Assembly (NCBI RefSeq): GCF_028823615.1
Contig: NZ_JAPEHT010000008.1
Coordinates: 1 to 45,134, forward strand
DNA length: 45,134 bases
Direction of reading: 5' to 3'
From: Planococcus sp. A6
GTDB lineage: Bacteria; Bacillota; Bacilli; Bacillales_A; Planococcaceae
Part shown: positions 8,292 through 16,259 of the stretch, in pieces
How positions within the stretch are numbered: position 1 is the stretch's first letter
How the letters are laid out: every line of letters starts with the position of its first letter
Notes under the pieces: model-generated
Database searches by the model: none
Told to the model about the DNA's origin: nothing
The model's input: only the letters and a program-made list of their open reading frames with translations
Position numbers and translations under genes: made by a program

Positions 8292-9242
8292 ATGAAAAAA
8301 CGTATTTTAATACCCATATTGATCCTTCTGTCGTTCATCTCCCTGTTTGTCGGAGTCAGCAGCATCAGCCCGCTGGACCTCCTTGATTTTCAATCGGAAG
8401 AAACACAGATTTTCCTCGTCAGCCGTTTTCCGCGTTTGGTCGCGATTTTACTTGCAGGGGCCGGCATGAGCATGGCGGGGCTCATCATGCAGCAATTGAG
8501 CCGCAATAAATTCGTCTCGCCAACAACTGCCGGGACGCTCGATGCAACGCGCCTCGGGATTCTTGTTTCGATGCTATTGTTTGCGAACGCTTCGATGATC
8601 GAGAAAATGGCTGTGGCGTTCTTGTTCGCGCTCGCCGGCACTTTCTTATTCATGCAAATTCTCAACCGCATCAAATTCAAGGATGCCATCTTCATTCCAC
8701 TCATTGGCTTGATGTTCGGCAATATCCTGTCGTCGATCACGACATTTTTCGCCTACCGGGCAGACGTCATCCAGAATATGTCGGCTTGGCTGCAGGGCGA
8801 TTTTTCAATGGTCATGAAAGGCAGCTATGAACTTCTTTACATAAGTGTACCGGTCTTCATCATCGCCTATATGTACGCCAACCGCTTTACGGTCGCAGGC
8901 ATGGGGGAGGATTTCTCGAAAAACTTGGGACTGAAATACCGCAGTGTCGTCAACATTGGCTTGACGCTGGTCGCGCTTATTACGGCGACGGTCGTCTTGA
9001 CGGTCGGCATGATCCCGTTCCTCGGCTTGATCATTCCGAATATCGTTTCCATCTTCAAGGGGGACCATCTGCAGAAAACCTTACCGCATACCGCGATGCT
9101 CGGCGCTATCTTTCTCTTGGTCTGTGACATTCTCGGCCGTGTTTTGATATATCCGTACGAGATTACGATCAGCTTGATGGTGGGGATCATCGGAAGCTTT
9201 ATCTTCCTGATCATGTTGTTTAGGAGGAAGGCGTATGCGTGA
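8292..9242 (+). CDS. yclN: Iron-siderophore ABC transporter permease (YclN-like)
   Basis: FecCD-family inner-membrane permease of 316 residues, one half of the channel of a ferric-siderophore importer (petrobactin-type in B. subtilis Ycl). It shows the strongly conserved family stretches GLIMQQLSRNKFVSPTTAGT, SAWLQGDFS, and the C-terminal coupling region VGMIPFLGLIIPNIVSIFKG, which contacts the ATPase. I chose ATG 8292, preceded by AGGGAGCGG; the upstream in-frame ATG at 8259 overlaps the Fur box region. Its end overlaps the next gene by 8 bp, so the two are translationally coupled. Regulation by Fur is expected from the box upstream. Confidence 0.92.
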   Translation: MKKRILIPILILLSFISLFVGVSSISPLDLLDFQSEETQIFLVSRFPRLVAILLAGAGMSMAGLIMQQLSRNKFVSPTTAGTLDATRLGILVSMLLFANASMIEKMAVAFLFALAGTFLFMQILNRIKFKDAIFIPLIGLMFGNILSSITTFFAYRADVIQNMSAWLQGDFSMVMKGSYELLYISVPVFIIAYMYANRFTVAGMGEDFSKNLGLKYRSVVNIGLTLVALITATVVLTVGMIPFLGLIIPNIVSIFKGDHLQKTLPHTAMLGAIFLLVCDILGRVLIYPYEITISLMVGIIGSFIFLIMLFRRKAYA

Positions 9243-10146
9243 TATACATAAACTATGGATTTTAATTGGACTTGCCGCAGCGGCATGCGGTTTGTATTTA
9301 TTTGATAATTTGAATGGCAGTTTTGATTATGCGCTGCCGAGAAGAGGCGTGAAAGTCTTCGCGATGGTGCTGACCGGTGTGGCGATCGCTTATGCGACGG
9401 TGGTATTCCAGACGATCACGCATAACCGCATTTTGACCCCAAGCATCATGGGTTTGGATTCGCTGTATATGCTGCTGCAGACGGTCTTGATTTTCTTCTT
9501 GGGCTCGGGGCATATCACGATCATCAACAAGCAAGTGAATTTCTTATTGTCGATTGCTGTCATGGTCATCTTCGCTTTATTGTTCTATAAATTGCTGTTC
9601 AAGAAAGACAACCAGCCGATTTACTTCTTATTATTGATTGGCATCATTCTCGGGACATTTTTCGGCAGCGTCTCGACGTTCCTTCAGGTGTTGATCGACC
9701 CGAATGAGTTCCAGATCGTCCAGGACCGGATGTTCGCCAGTTTCAATAATGTGAATGCCGATCTGGTCTGGCTATCGCTTTTTTTCATTGTCGTCTTGAT
9801 CGGCTTGGCCTGGCGCCACAACGCGTCGCTTGACGTGCTGTCTTTGGGACGTGATACGGCGGTGAATCTGGGTGTTGGCTATGACGCGCTCGTCAAGAAG
9901 ATGCTCGTGCTTTCTGCCGTATTGATCGCCATTGCGACGGCACTGGTCGGGCCGATCACGTTCTTCGGCTTGATCGTCGCCAATCTGTCCTATCAATTTT
10001 TCAGATCCTATAAACATTCAGTTATTATTGCCGGTGCGAGCATTATCAGTATCGTGGCGCTGGTCGGCGGCCAATGGGTCGTCGAACATGTCTTCACGTT
10101 CAATACGACGCTCAGCGTCATCATCAATTTTGTCGGCGGCGTCTAA
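9235..10146 (+). CDS. yclO: Iron-siderophore ABC transporter permease (YclO-like)
   Basis: Second FecCD-family permease, 303 residues, expected to pair with the YclN-like subunit to form the membrane channel. It has the family elements ILTPSIMGLDSLYMLLQ (early) and GPITFFGLIVANLSYQFF (the ATPase-coupling loop near residue 243). GGAGG precedes the ATG inside the end of the upstream gene. The stop is followed directly by the ATP-binding gene, so this is a tight operon. Confidence 0.92.
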   Translation: MRDIHKLWILIGLAAAACGLYLFDNLNGSFDYALPRRGVKVFAMVLTGVAIAYATVVFQTITHNRILTPSIMGLDSLYMLLQTVLIFFLGSGHITIINKQVNFLLSIAVMVIFALLFYKLLFKKDNQPIYFLLLIGIILGTFFGSVSTFLQVLIDPNEFQIVQDRMFASFNNVNADLVWLSLFFIVVLIGLAWRHNASLDVLSLGRDTAVNLGVGYDALVKKMLVLSAVLIAIATALVGPITFFGLIVANLSYQFFRSYKHSVIIAGASIISIVALVGGQWVVEHVFTFNTTLSVIINFVGGV

Positions 10147-10908
10147 ATGATCCAAGTCCGTGAACTGACGAAATTATATGGAAAGAAACAAGTCGTGGAA
10201 AATGTCTCCGTCGATATTCGGCGAGGGCAGATCACTTCCTTTATCGGGCCGAACGGAGCCGGGAAATCGACGCTCTTGTCGATGGTCAGCCGGCTGTTGG
10301 ACGCAGACACTGGAGAAGTGTTAATCGATAAGACCAACACGAAGCAGATGAAGTCCAACGAATTCTCGAAACGTGTCTCCATCTTGAAGCAATCGAATTT
10401 CATGAACGTGCGCTTGACGATCCGAGAATTGGTGTCGTTCGGTCGCTTTCCTTATTCCAGGGGCCGCTTGAACGCGGAAGATGAGCAGATGGTCGATCAG
10501 GCGATTGAATACATGGATCTTGGGGATATGGAGGATTCGTATTTGGATGAACTTTCAGGCGGGCAGCGGCAGCGGGCGTTTATCGCCATGGTTATCGCGC
10601 AAGACACGGATTACGTGCTGCTTGATGAACCGCTCAATAATTTGGACATGAAGCATTCCGTACAGATCATGAAGATTTTGCGCCGCTTGGTCGATGAGCT
10701 CGGCAAAACGGTCATCATCGTCCTTCATGACATCAACTTCGCATCGGTCTATTCCGACCGCATCGTCGCATTGAAAAATGGCCGTGTCGTCAAAGATGGG
10801 CCAACAGAAGAGATCATCCAATCGGATGCGTTAAAGGAAATCTACGATATGGACATTCCGATTCAACAAATGAATAATTGCCGGATTTGCGTGTATTTCA
10901 ATTCCTGA
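10147..10908 (+). CDS. yclP: Iron-siderophore ABC transporter ATP-binding protein (YclP-like)
   Basis: Cytoplasmic ATPase of 253 residues that powers the two permeases. Walker A GPNGAGKST (34-42), the ABC signature LSGGQ (136-140), Walker B YVLLDE (156-161) and an H-loop (VLHDINFA) are all present. The ATG follows the previous stop without a gap. In B. subtilis a substrate-binding lipoprotein (YclQ) comes next; here a terminator-like hairpin and an unrelated PAP2 gene follow, so the binding protein must be encoded elsewhere. Confidence 0.94.
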   Translation: MIQVRELTKLYGKKQVVENVSVDIRRGQITSFIGPNGAGKSTLLSMVSRLLDADTGEVLIDKTNTKQMKSNEFSKRVSILKQSNFMNVRLTIRELVSFGRFPYSRGRLNAEDEQMVDQAIEYMDLGDMEDSYLDELSGGQRQRAFIAMVIAQDTDYVLLDEPLNNLDMKHSVQIMKILRRLVDELGKTVIIVLHDINFASVYSDRIVALKNGRVVKDGPTEEIIQSDALKEIYDMDIPIQQMNNCRICVYFNS

Positions 10909-10949
10909 TAGTGGAAGTTAGTGGCTGCGAAAACAAGGAAATCCAGAAT

Positions 10950-10981
10950 CCGTGTGGAAGTGTACTCCATGCGGGTTTTTT
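10950..10981 (+). terminator. Probable terminator after yclP
   Basis: Inverted repeat CCGTGTGGA/TCCATGCGG (9 bp with two G-T pairs) is followed by TTTTTT. It is weaker than the others in this window. Confidence 0.55.
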
Positions 10982-11041
10982 ATTGGTTGCGGATGGTTTT
11001 CCAAAATGCCCTATGGATGCGGCAAGGAAGAAGGTGCAAGT

Positions 11042-11689
11042 ATGAAGCGAATCTTTTATCCGTTGGCGATGGCGACACTGCTCGGGTTTTTCGGTATCCT
11101 TTACTATTATCGGCAAGAACCGGTCCGGGAACTGGATGAACGGGCCGCTGCGTTGTTCGGGGGAATGGGGTGGCTTGAGGCCATGTCATTCATCGGGGAG
11201 CAGTGGATGATCTTTACTGTAAGCTTTCTGCTTCTGGTCTTTCTGTGGGTATTTCGCCATAACTACCGGGGCATGTTTTTCGTTTTGTTGGCGGTCGGCG
11301 CAGGGAATGCATTGAATCAATTGCTGCAGCAATGGTTCGAGCGCCCGATGCCGGAATTTCCCGAAGAGGTAGCGTCCTATAGCTTCCCATCCGATCATGC
11401 GATGGTCGGCTTATTGTATTTATTCACGTTGGCCTATTTCCTGGGCGAAAGGGCCGCCGCAAGGTCTGTTCGCCTGCTGATCTGGCTGGCCGCAGCATTG
11501 CTGACGGTGCTCACGGCTTTATCGCAGGTAGCAAGCGGCACGCATTATCTGTCGGATGTTATGGCTGGGCTGTTTCTCGGTTATACCTTGTTCGTCTTGA
11601 TAGCCATCTGGTATGAAATGAGGGAGCGGCATTTCCGCAAGCGCAAGGATATGCGACTTGTTGAGCGGGAAGATATTGAGGAGCGTTAA
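11042..11689 (+). CDS. PAP2 superfamily membrane phosphatase-like protein
   Basis: A 215-residue protein with about five membrane segments and the PAP2 architecture. Such proteins dephosphorylate lipids such as undecaprenyl pyrophosphate or phosphatidate on the outer membrane face. Visible motif parts: RP at 101-102, PSDH (116-119) and SQVASGTHYLSD (161-172) with the catalytic-type His168 and Asp172. Two usual phosphate-binding residues differ: the Lys of KX6RP is Leu94, and the Arg of SRX5HX3D is Gln162, so activity is uncertain. Start 11042 has GAAGAAGGTG upstream; an earlier in-frame ATG would add a Cys/Gly-rich non-membrane segment. Confidence 0.82.
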   Translation: MKRIFYPLAMATLLGFFGILYYYRQEPVRELDERAAALFGGMGWLEAMSFIGEQWMIFTVSFLLLVFLWVFRHNYRGMFFVLLAVGAGNALNQLLQQWFERPMPEFPEEVASYSFPSDHAMVGLLYLFTLAYFLGERAAARSVRLLIWLAAALLTVLTALSQVASGTHYLSDVMAGLFLGYTLFVLIAIWYEMRERHFRKRKDMRLVEREDIEER

Positions 11690-11700
11690 ATTAGTGCAAT

Positions 11701-11738
11701 AAAAAACGAACGGAGAAATTTTCTCCGTTCGTTTTTCT
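11701..11738. terminator. Bidirectional terminator between PAP2 and amt
   Basis: A 16-bp stem AAAAACGAACGGAGAA and complement has a 3-nt loop, with A-run and T-run at the two ends. It serves both converging genes. Confidence 0.92.
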
Positions 11739-11779
11739 ATTTAAGAACCCCCAAGTTTTTCGTTCTATCTCTCTTTGTT

Positions 11780-13063
11780 TTATACTTTGCCTGAAGCTGG
11801 CCGTTCTTCGCCGAGCTGGTTCAGGCGGTCTGCGAAATTATCCGCTCTCCCGGATGAACCGCGTAGCACGTCCTGCATCGAATAGGCTTGTGATCCGTGT
11901 TCTGCGAAGTCCAAGCCGGTTTCTTCCTCTTCAGCCGTTACACGCAGCGGCGTCACAATGCTGATCAATAGAAGGACGGCGCCAGTAGACAAGGATGCCC
12001 AAGCGATGACGGCCAGTACGCCGACTGCCTGGATGCCGAGAATTTCAGCTCCACCTCCGTAAAGCAATCCACCGTTAACATCGAAGAATCCGATCGCGAG
12101 AGTTCCCCAAATCCCTGCGATTCCGTGAACCGATACAGCCCCCACTGGATCATCCACACGAATTTTCGTATCCAATAGATGGACGGCTTCCGTCATGATG
12201 ATGCCGGCGATCAAGCCGATCAAAATCGCACCGAGGAAGGATACATTGGCAGCGCCGGCAGTGATGCCGACAAGCCCTGCAAGTGCACCGTTCATCGTCA
12301 ATGTGCCGTCAATGCGGCCATAGCGGAAGCGGGTGTAAAGGGCCGTAGCCAAAACACCGGCAGATGCAGCGAGCAAAGTGTTGGCGATGACGGGCGGAAC
12401 CAGTGCAGGATCTGCTGCGAGCGTGCTGCCGCCGTTAAAGCCGAACCAGCCGAGCCATAGGATGAATACGCCAAGTGCGCCGAGCGGCAAGCTGTGGCCA
12501 GGAATCGTGTTGACGGTTTTTCCGGAATACTTCCCAAGGCGCGGCCCGATTTTCCAAGCCGCGATAAAGGCTGCGACGGCACCCGTCAAGTGGACGACTG
12601 TGGAACCGGCGAAGTCGATAAAGCCGATTTCAGATAACCAGCCGCCTCCCCATACCCAGTGGCCGACAATCGGGTAGATGATGGCTGTCATGGCAACCGT
12701 AAGCAAGATATAAGCGGTCAAGTGCATGCGTTCTGCGACAGCACCCGAGATGATTGTGGCACATGTGGCGGCGAAAACTGCCTGGAACACGAAGAATCCG
12801 ATATCCGTGACACCCGATAAAGCGAATCCTTCCGTACCGATCAAGCCGAACGATGACGGCCCGAACATCAATGCATAGCCGACAATGAAATAAAGAATGG
12901 ATCCAAGCGAAATGGTGATCATGTTTTTCATCAAAATATTAAGGGTATTTTTAGAGCGAGTGAATCCTGTTTCAACCATGGCGAATCCGGCGTGCATGAA
13001 AAAGACGAGCATGGCACCGAGCATGACCCACAGCATATCGACTGAACTTTGTACAGCTTCCAT
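11780..13063 (-). CDS. amt: Ammonium transporter Amt
   Basis: A 427-residue Amt/Mep/Rh-family channel with 11 membrane helices that moves ammonium into the cell; its partner is the PII protein encoded just upstream. Family motifs include FMHAGFAMVETGFTRSKN near the N-terminus, the Amt signature DFAGSTVVHLTGA with the first pore histidine, and AVSVHGIAGIWGTLA with the second. The C-terminal cytoplasmic tail ends in SSGRADNFADRLNQLG. It is transcribed after glnK with a 12-bp gap, so the two share the GlnR/TnrA-type regulatory region. In B. subtilis nrgAB the order is the reverse (transporter first). Confidence 0.95.
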   Translation of the reverse strand: MEAVQSSVDMLWVMLGAMLVFFMHAGFAMVETGFTRSKNTLNILMKNMITISLGSILYFIVGYALMFGPSSFGLIGTEGFALSGVTDIGFFVFQAVFAATCATIISGAVAERMHLTAYILLTVAMTAIIYPIVGHWVWGGGWLSEIGFIDFAGSTVVHLTGAVAAFIAAWKIGPRLGKYSGKTVNTIPGHSLPLGALGVFILWLGWFGFNGGSTLAADPALVPPVIANTLLAASAGVLATALYTRFRYGRIDGTLTMNGALAGLVGITAGAANVSFLGAILIGLIAGIIMTEAVHLLDTKIRVDDPVGAVSVHGIAGIWGTLAIGFFDVNGGLLYGGGAEILGIQAVGVLAVIAWASLSTGAVLLLISIVTPLRVTAEEEETGLDFAEHGSQAYSMQDVLRGSSGRADNFADRLNQLGEERPASGKV

Positions 13064-13075
13064 AATTATCTCCCC

Positions 13076-13417
13076 TTATCCAATCGCGACAGTGCCGCGT
13101 TCTTTTGTTCTGATCCGGATGGCTTCTTCTACAGGCAAGATGAAGATTTTGCCGTCTCCGACTTCACCGGTGGAGGCATAGTCAAGCAAAGCTTGGATGA
13201 TGTCCTCGACTTTTTCGTCCGAGACGACCATTTCCAATTTCAGTTTTGGGGAAAATTCCATTCGGTAGGCATTCCCGCGGAACAAGCCGACGCGCCCTTC
13301 CTGTTTGCCGATTCCCGCGATTTCAGTGACGGTCAGCCCATCGATTCCTTCAAGAGCCAATGCTTGCCGGACATCAGCGAAAACAGAAGGGCGAATGATA
13401 GTCTCAATCTTTTTCAT
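13076..13417 (-). CDS. glnK: PII nitrogen regulatory protein GlnK
   Basis: A 113-residue trimeric PII signal protein that binds ATP/ADP and 2-oxoglutarate and controls the Amt channel and, in bacilli, nitrogen regulators. The T-loop runs over residues ~37-55 and keeps Tyr51; the family signature TGEVGDGKIFI lies near residues 83-93, followed by the C-loop region EEAIRIRTKERG. I chose the ATG at 13417 because GAGGAGGAAG stands just upstream on the minus strand; the longer open frame (to 13450) would run into the regulatory boxes. It heads the glnK-amt operon. Confidence 0.94.
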   Translation of the reverse strand: MKKIETIIRPSVFADVRQALALEGIDGLTVTEIAGIGKQEGRVGLFRGNAYRMEFSPKLKLEMVVSDEKVEDIIQALLDYASTGEVGDGKIFILPVEEAIRIRTKERGTVAIG

Positions 13418-13433
13418 GCTTCTTCCTCCTCGT

Positions 13434-13536
13434 GTTAGGTTTTCTAACATGTAATTCGTGTTAGGTTTGTTAACATATTAATCAATATTTTCTGACAATG
13501 CAAGTTTTATTTTAGTTTATGTTAGGTTTTATAACG
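13434..13536. promoter_or_regulatory. Three GlnR/TnrA-type boxes upstream of glnK-amt
   Basis: The consensus is TGTNAN7TNACA. Site 2 (13459-13475) TGTTAGGTTTGTTAACA is a perfect match. Site 3 (13520-13536) TGTTAGGTTTTATAACG has one mismatch. Site 1 (13434-13449) TGTTAGGTTTCTAACA has a 6-nt instead of 7-nt spacer. Site 3 lies about 60 bp upstream of the predicted start, and sites 2 and 1 lie at and after it. This would allow activation plus repression by nitrogen regulators. Confidence 0.82.
13475..13503 (-). promoter_or_regulatory. Promoter of glnK-amt
   Basis: Read on the minus strand: TTGCAT (13503-13498), a 17-bp spacer, and TAATAT (13480-13475). The transcription start is predicted near 13468, inside GlnR/TnrA-type site 2. 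Confidence 0.65.
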
Positions 13537-13604
13537 TGAAAGCGATTGCAAATAGCGGTAATCAAGAGAAAAATATATTTTTGACTTATTTAAAGGAAAA
13601 GGTG

Positions 13605-14261
13605 ATGAGTGTGTATAGAATTTCGCAAGAACTGGCTGAATTGGGGAAAAAGCGCATTGCAGATTTTCCGGTAGAAGGTTTTGTCTGGGGGAGCGGCCCG
13701 CAGTCTCCGGCGTTGATGCTGGTCGGAGAAGCGCCAGGCGAGAACGAAGTGGAGACGGGGATTCCGTTTACGGGGCGCGCTGGAAAAGAATTGATGGCTT
13801 CATTGGAAGGGATTGGACTTGAGCGGGAAGATGTCTATATCACCAGCGCTGTCAGAAGCCGCCCGTATAAATGGGGAGAAAAACGCACCCGGAGCGGTGA
13901 AGTGGTGAAGCGTAAATACAACCGGGCCCCGAACAAAAAAGAAATCATCGCCCACGCCCCGATCCTTGATGAAGAAATTCGGGCGGTGAAGCCTCCATTG
14001 ATTGTGACGCTCGGCAATATCGGCCTGCAGCGGCTCGTCGGGCGTGAGGCGAAGATCATGCAATTGCATGGAACGCTGATGGAAACGCCGATCCTGTACT
14101 GGGATGAAGATAGCGGCGCGTTTTTGGAAACGGAGGAGAGCTATCACATCTTTCCGACCTTCCATCCGGCGAGCGTGTTCTATAATCCGGCAGTCCGCGA
14201 ACACAAGGATGCCGATTGGGAAAAACTTGGGCGATTGCTGCGTAATGAAGTGAATGAATAA
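13605..14261 (+). CDS. Uracil-DNA glycosylase superfamily protein
   Basis: A 218-residue protein of the uracil-DNA glycosylase superfamily, which removes uracil from DNA in base-excision repair. Motif 1 is GEAPGENEVETGIPFTGRAG (41-60) and motif 2 is HPAS (187-190), as in family 4/5-type enzymes. Family 4 enzymes carry four Fe-S cysteines; this protein has no cysteine at all, so it must lack the cluster. A basic insert (RSRPYKWGEKRTRSGEVVKR, 84-103) sits where DNA contact is plausible. I chose ATG 13605 with AAGGAAAAGG upstream rather than 13536, which lies inside a GlnR/TnrA-type box. Confidence 0.85.
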   Translation: MSVYRISQELAELGKKRIADFPVEGFVWGSGPQSPALMLVGEAPGENEVETGIPFTGRAGKELMASLEGIGLEREDVYITSAVRSRPYKWGEKRTRSGEVVKRKYNRAPNKKEIIAHAPILDEEIRAVKPPLIVTLGNIGLQRLVGREAKIMQLHGTLMETPILYWDEDSGAFLETEESYHIFPTFHPASVFYNPAVREHKDADWEKLGRLLRNEVNE

Positions 14262-14353
14262 TGGGAAATCTTTCTTCGTTGAAAAAAGTTGCGCAAAGGA
14301 AACTTCTGGAGTAGAATAGCTTTATTCACTACTACTGGAAGGAAGTTGGCTTT

Positions 14354-15163
14354 ATGGACAGTACGGTTTTATTCGCGCTTGGCTTGACGCTGTTCGCGGG
14401 GCTGGCAACCGGGATCGGCAGTTTGATCGCGTTTTTTGCTTCGCGCACCAATACGAAGTTCTTGTCAGTGTCACTCGGTTTCTCGGCTGGGGTCATGATT
14501 TATGTCTCCATGATCGAGATTTTCTTTAAAGCGAAAGATTCGCTGACGACTGCCCAAGGAGAAACGGCGGGATACTGGCTGACGCTCGTTGGATTTTTCG
14601 GCGGCATGGTCTTCATGGCAGTGCTTGACCGGATACTGCCGCAAATGGGAAATCCCCATGAAGTGCGCACTGTAGAAGATATGGACGAGGGCCCGACCAA
14701 TGATGAATACGCTCGCCTCCGCAAAATGGGGATATTCACGGCGTTGGCCATCGCCATCCACAATTTCCCGGAAGGCATCGCGACGTTTATGTCAGCGATC
14801 CAGGATCCTGCGCTCGGCATCGCCATTGCAATCGCGGTGGCGATCCACAACATCCCGGAGGGCATTGCGGTGTCGGTGCCGATCTATTACGCGACAGGCA
14901 GTCGCAAGAAAGCATTTCAATACAGTTTTCTCTCGGGGGTATCTGAACCGGTTGGCGCAATTGCCGCTTGGTTGTTCCTCATGCCTTTTTTGAGCGATAC
15001 TTTGTTTGGCATCATCTTCGCCGGCGTTGCCGGAATCATGGTGTTCATCTCATTGGATGAATTATTGCCGGCAGCGAAGCGTTATGACGAAGCCCATTTA
15101 TCGATTTATGGATTGGTTGCGGGGATGGCGGTCATGGCACTCAGTCTCGTCCTTCTTGCGTAA
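14354..15163 (+). CDS. zupT: ZIP family zinc transporter ZupT
   Basis: A 269-residue inner-membrane metal importer of the ZIP family, with eight predicted helices, taking up Zn2+ and probably other divalent metals. The two diagnostic metal-binding helices are seen: HNFPEG (136-141) and HNIPEG (165-170); ISLDELLPAAKRY follows in the C-terminal part. Length and spacing fit ZupT well. GGAAGGAAG precedes the ATG. No metal-regulator box is obvious upstream. Confidence 0.94.
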   Translation: MDSTVLFALGLTLFAGLATGIGSLIAFFASRTNTKFLSVSLGFSAGVMIYVSMIEIFFKAKDSLTTAQGETAGYWLTLVGFFGGMVFMAVLDRILPQMGNPHEVRTVEDMDEGPTNDEYARLRKMGIFTALAIAIHNFPEGIATFMSAIQDPALGIAIAIAVAIHNIPEGIAVSVPIYYATGSRKKAFQYSFLSGVSEPVGAIAAWLFLMPFLSDTLFGIIFAGVAGIMVFISLDELLPAAKRYDEAHLSIYGLVAGMAVMALSLVLLA

Positions 15164-15181
15164 CTTGAAACTTCACGCTTT

Positions 15182-15207
15182 CTTGACCGTATAAATGGTC
15201 AAGGAGG
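15182..15207 (+). promoter_or_regulatory. Hairpin overlapping the ribosome site of the DUF4003 gene
   Basis: CTTGACC (15182-15188) pairs with GGTCAAG (15197-15203) around an 8-nt loop. The 3' arm includes the first bases of the Shine-Dalgarno AAGGAGG (15201-15207). It lacks a T-run, so translational control is more likely than termination. Confidence 0.4.
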
Positions 15208-15216
15208 CGTTTTTCA

Positions 15217-16161
15217 ATGGAAGTCAAAAAGATAGAAGAAACTTACGGCCAAGTCTCGAAAGCGCTCGGGTGGGCAACAGACAAGCAAGTGTCGCTTGCG
15301 GTCACGATGATGTATTTGAGCCGAGGGCACGAATTCGATGCGGATGCACATCTCGAAGCGTCCCAGCTCATCAAAAAGAAAGAAGGGTTCACCTCGCCGC
15401 TGCGTGCGCATCTTCACCACATTGCAGCGGCATATCTGGTGCTTCGTGATGAGTCGGCTGAAGATGGGTTGGCCAAGCTCAATGCCAATCAGCAGGCACT
15501 GAACAACAGCAAGTTCTGGAAAAGTGCCTATACATATCTCGCGGGTTTGATGATGGACTCGCCTGAACAAGCGCAGCGGGCGAGAGAGTTGTATGATGCG
15601 ATGAAAGCCTATCACCCATTCCTCACTTCGAGCGAAGATATTCCATACGTGGCTTTGCTTTCGAACCGGGAAGGCGGCGTACTGGAGCGTGCTGAAACGA
15701 TGAACCGCTATTATAAAGAATTGCGGACGCAAGGGTTTTCAGCCGGCAACCATCTGCAATGGCTGAGCCAGGTCATGACCTTCGATTCGCCGGCGTTTAA
15801 GCCGGAAGTAGCGGGGCGCGTCGTTGCGATTCGTGATTTTTTGAAAGCGGAAAACATCAAAGTGCGCGGAGAGCATTACCCGGTGCTTGGTTTTTTAGCT
15901 ATCGCGAATGCGGACGGGCAGGCGCTGGCTGCTGTCGTGGAAATGGCCCGCGCACTGGAAGCGACGAAATTGTTCCGCTGGTATGGCGGATGGGTTTTGC
16001 CATCTGCGGTCCAATTGACAATGGCAGAATCGGTAGAGCTGCGTGAAAGCGAAGCGGCGGTATTTTCGTCTTCCGTGGAAATGCTTATGCAGGCGCAGCA
16101 GGCAGCGATGATGCTCGGCATGAGCGCGGTAATCGCTTCTTCCAATAATTCCGGGAGCTGA
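15217..16161 (+). CDS. DUF4003 family protein
   Basis: A 314-residue cytosolic, mostly helical protein that I assign to DUF4003, a Bacillales family without known function. Features: an N-terminal helical region, the segment SAYTYLAGLMMDSPEQAQRA (repeat-like helices) and an Ala/Met-rich C-terminal helix (MLMQAQQAAMMLGMSAVIAS) that may be hydrophobic enough to bind a partner. There is no signal peptide. AAGGAGGCG lies 8-10 bp upstream and partly in a hairpin. It follows zupT on the same strand with a ~50-bp gap and no clear terminator, so co-expression is possible. Confidence 0.72.
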   Translation: MEVKKIEETYGQVSKALGWATDKQVSLAVTMMYLSRGHEFDADAHLEASQLIKKKEGFTSPLRAHLHHIAAAYLVLRDESAEDGLAKLNANQQALNNSKFWKSAYTYLAGLMMDSPEQAQRARELYDAMKAYHPFLTSSEDIPYVALLSNREGGVLERAETMNRYYKELRTQGFSAGNHLQWLSQVMTFDSPAFKPEVAGRVVAIRDFLKAENIKVRGEHYPVLGFLAIANADGQALAAVVEMARALEATKLFRWYGGWVLPSAVQLTMAESVELRESEAAVFSSSVEMLMQAQQAAMMLGMSAVIASSNNSGS

Positions 16162-16183
16162 TTGCGAAGCTCTCAGACATCCC

Positions 16184-16212
16184 TTGTCACTTGAAGCCTG
16201 TAACGGTATAGT
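16184..16212 (+). promoter_or_regulatory. Promoter of niaP
   Basis: TTGTCA (16184-16189), a 17-bp spacer, and TATAGT (16207-16212). It directly follows the DUF4003 gene. Confidence 0.72.
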
Positions 16213-16228
16213 TAGGGTGTAAACAATA

Positions 16229-16247
16229 ACAGACAAGTGTCAAGACA
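16229..16247 (+). promoter_or_regulatory. Candidate NiaR operator upstream of niaP
   Basis: ACAGACAAGTGTCAAGACA holds overlapping inverted repeats (GACA/TGTC and TGTC/GACA), just after the predicted transcription start. It resembles my recollection of the NiaR (YrxA) niacin-repressor motif of Bacillales. The assignment rests on that and on the niacin transporter that follows. Confidence 0.5.
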
Positions 16248-16259
16248 AGGGGAAAGAAC

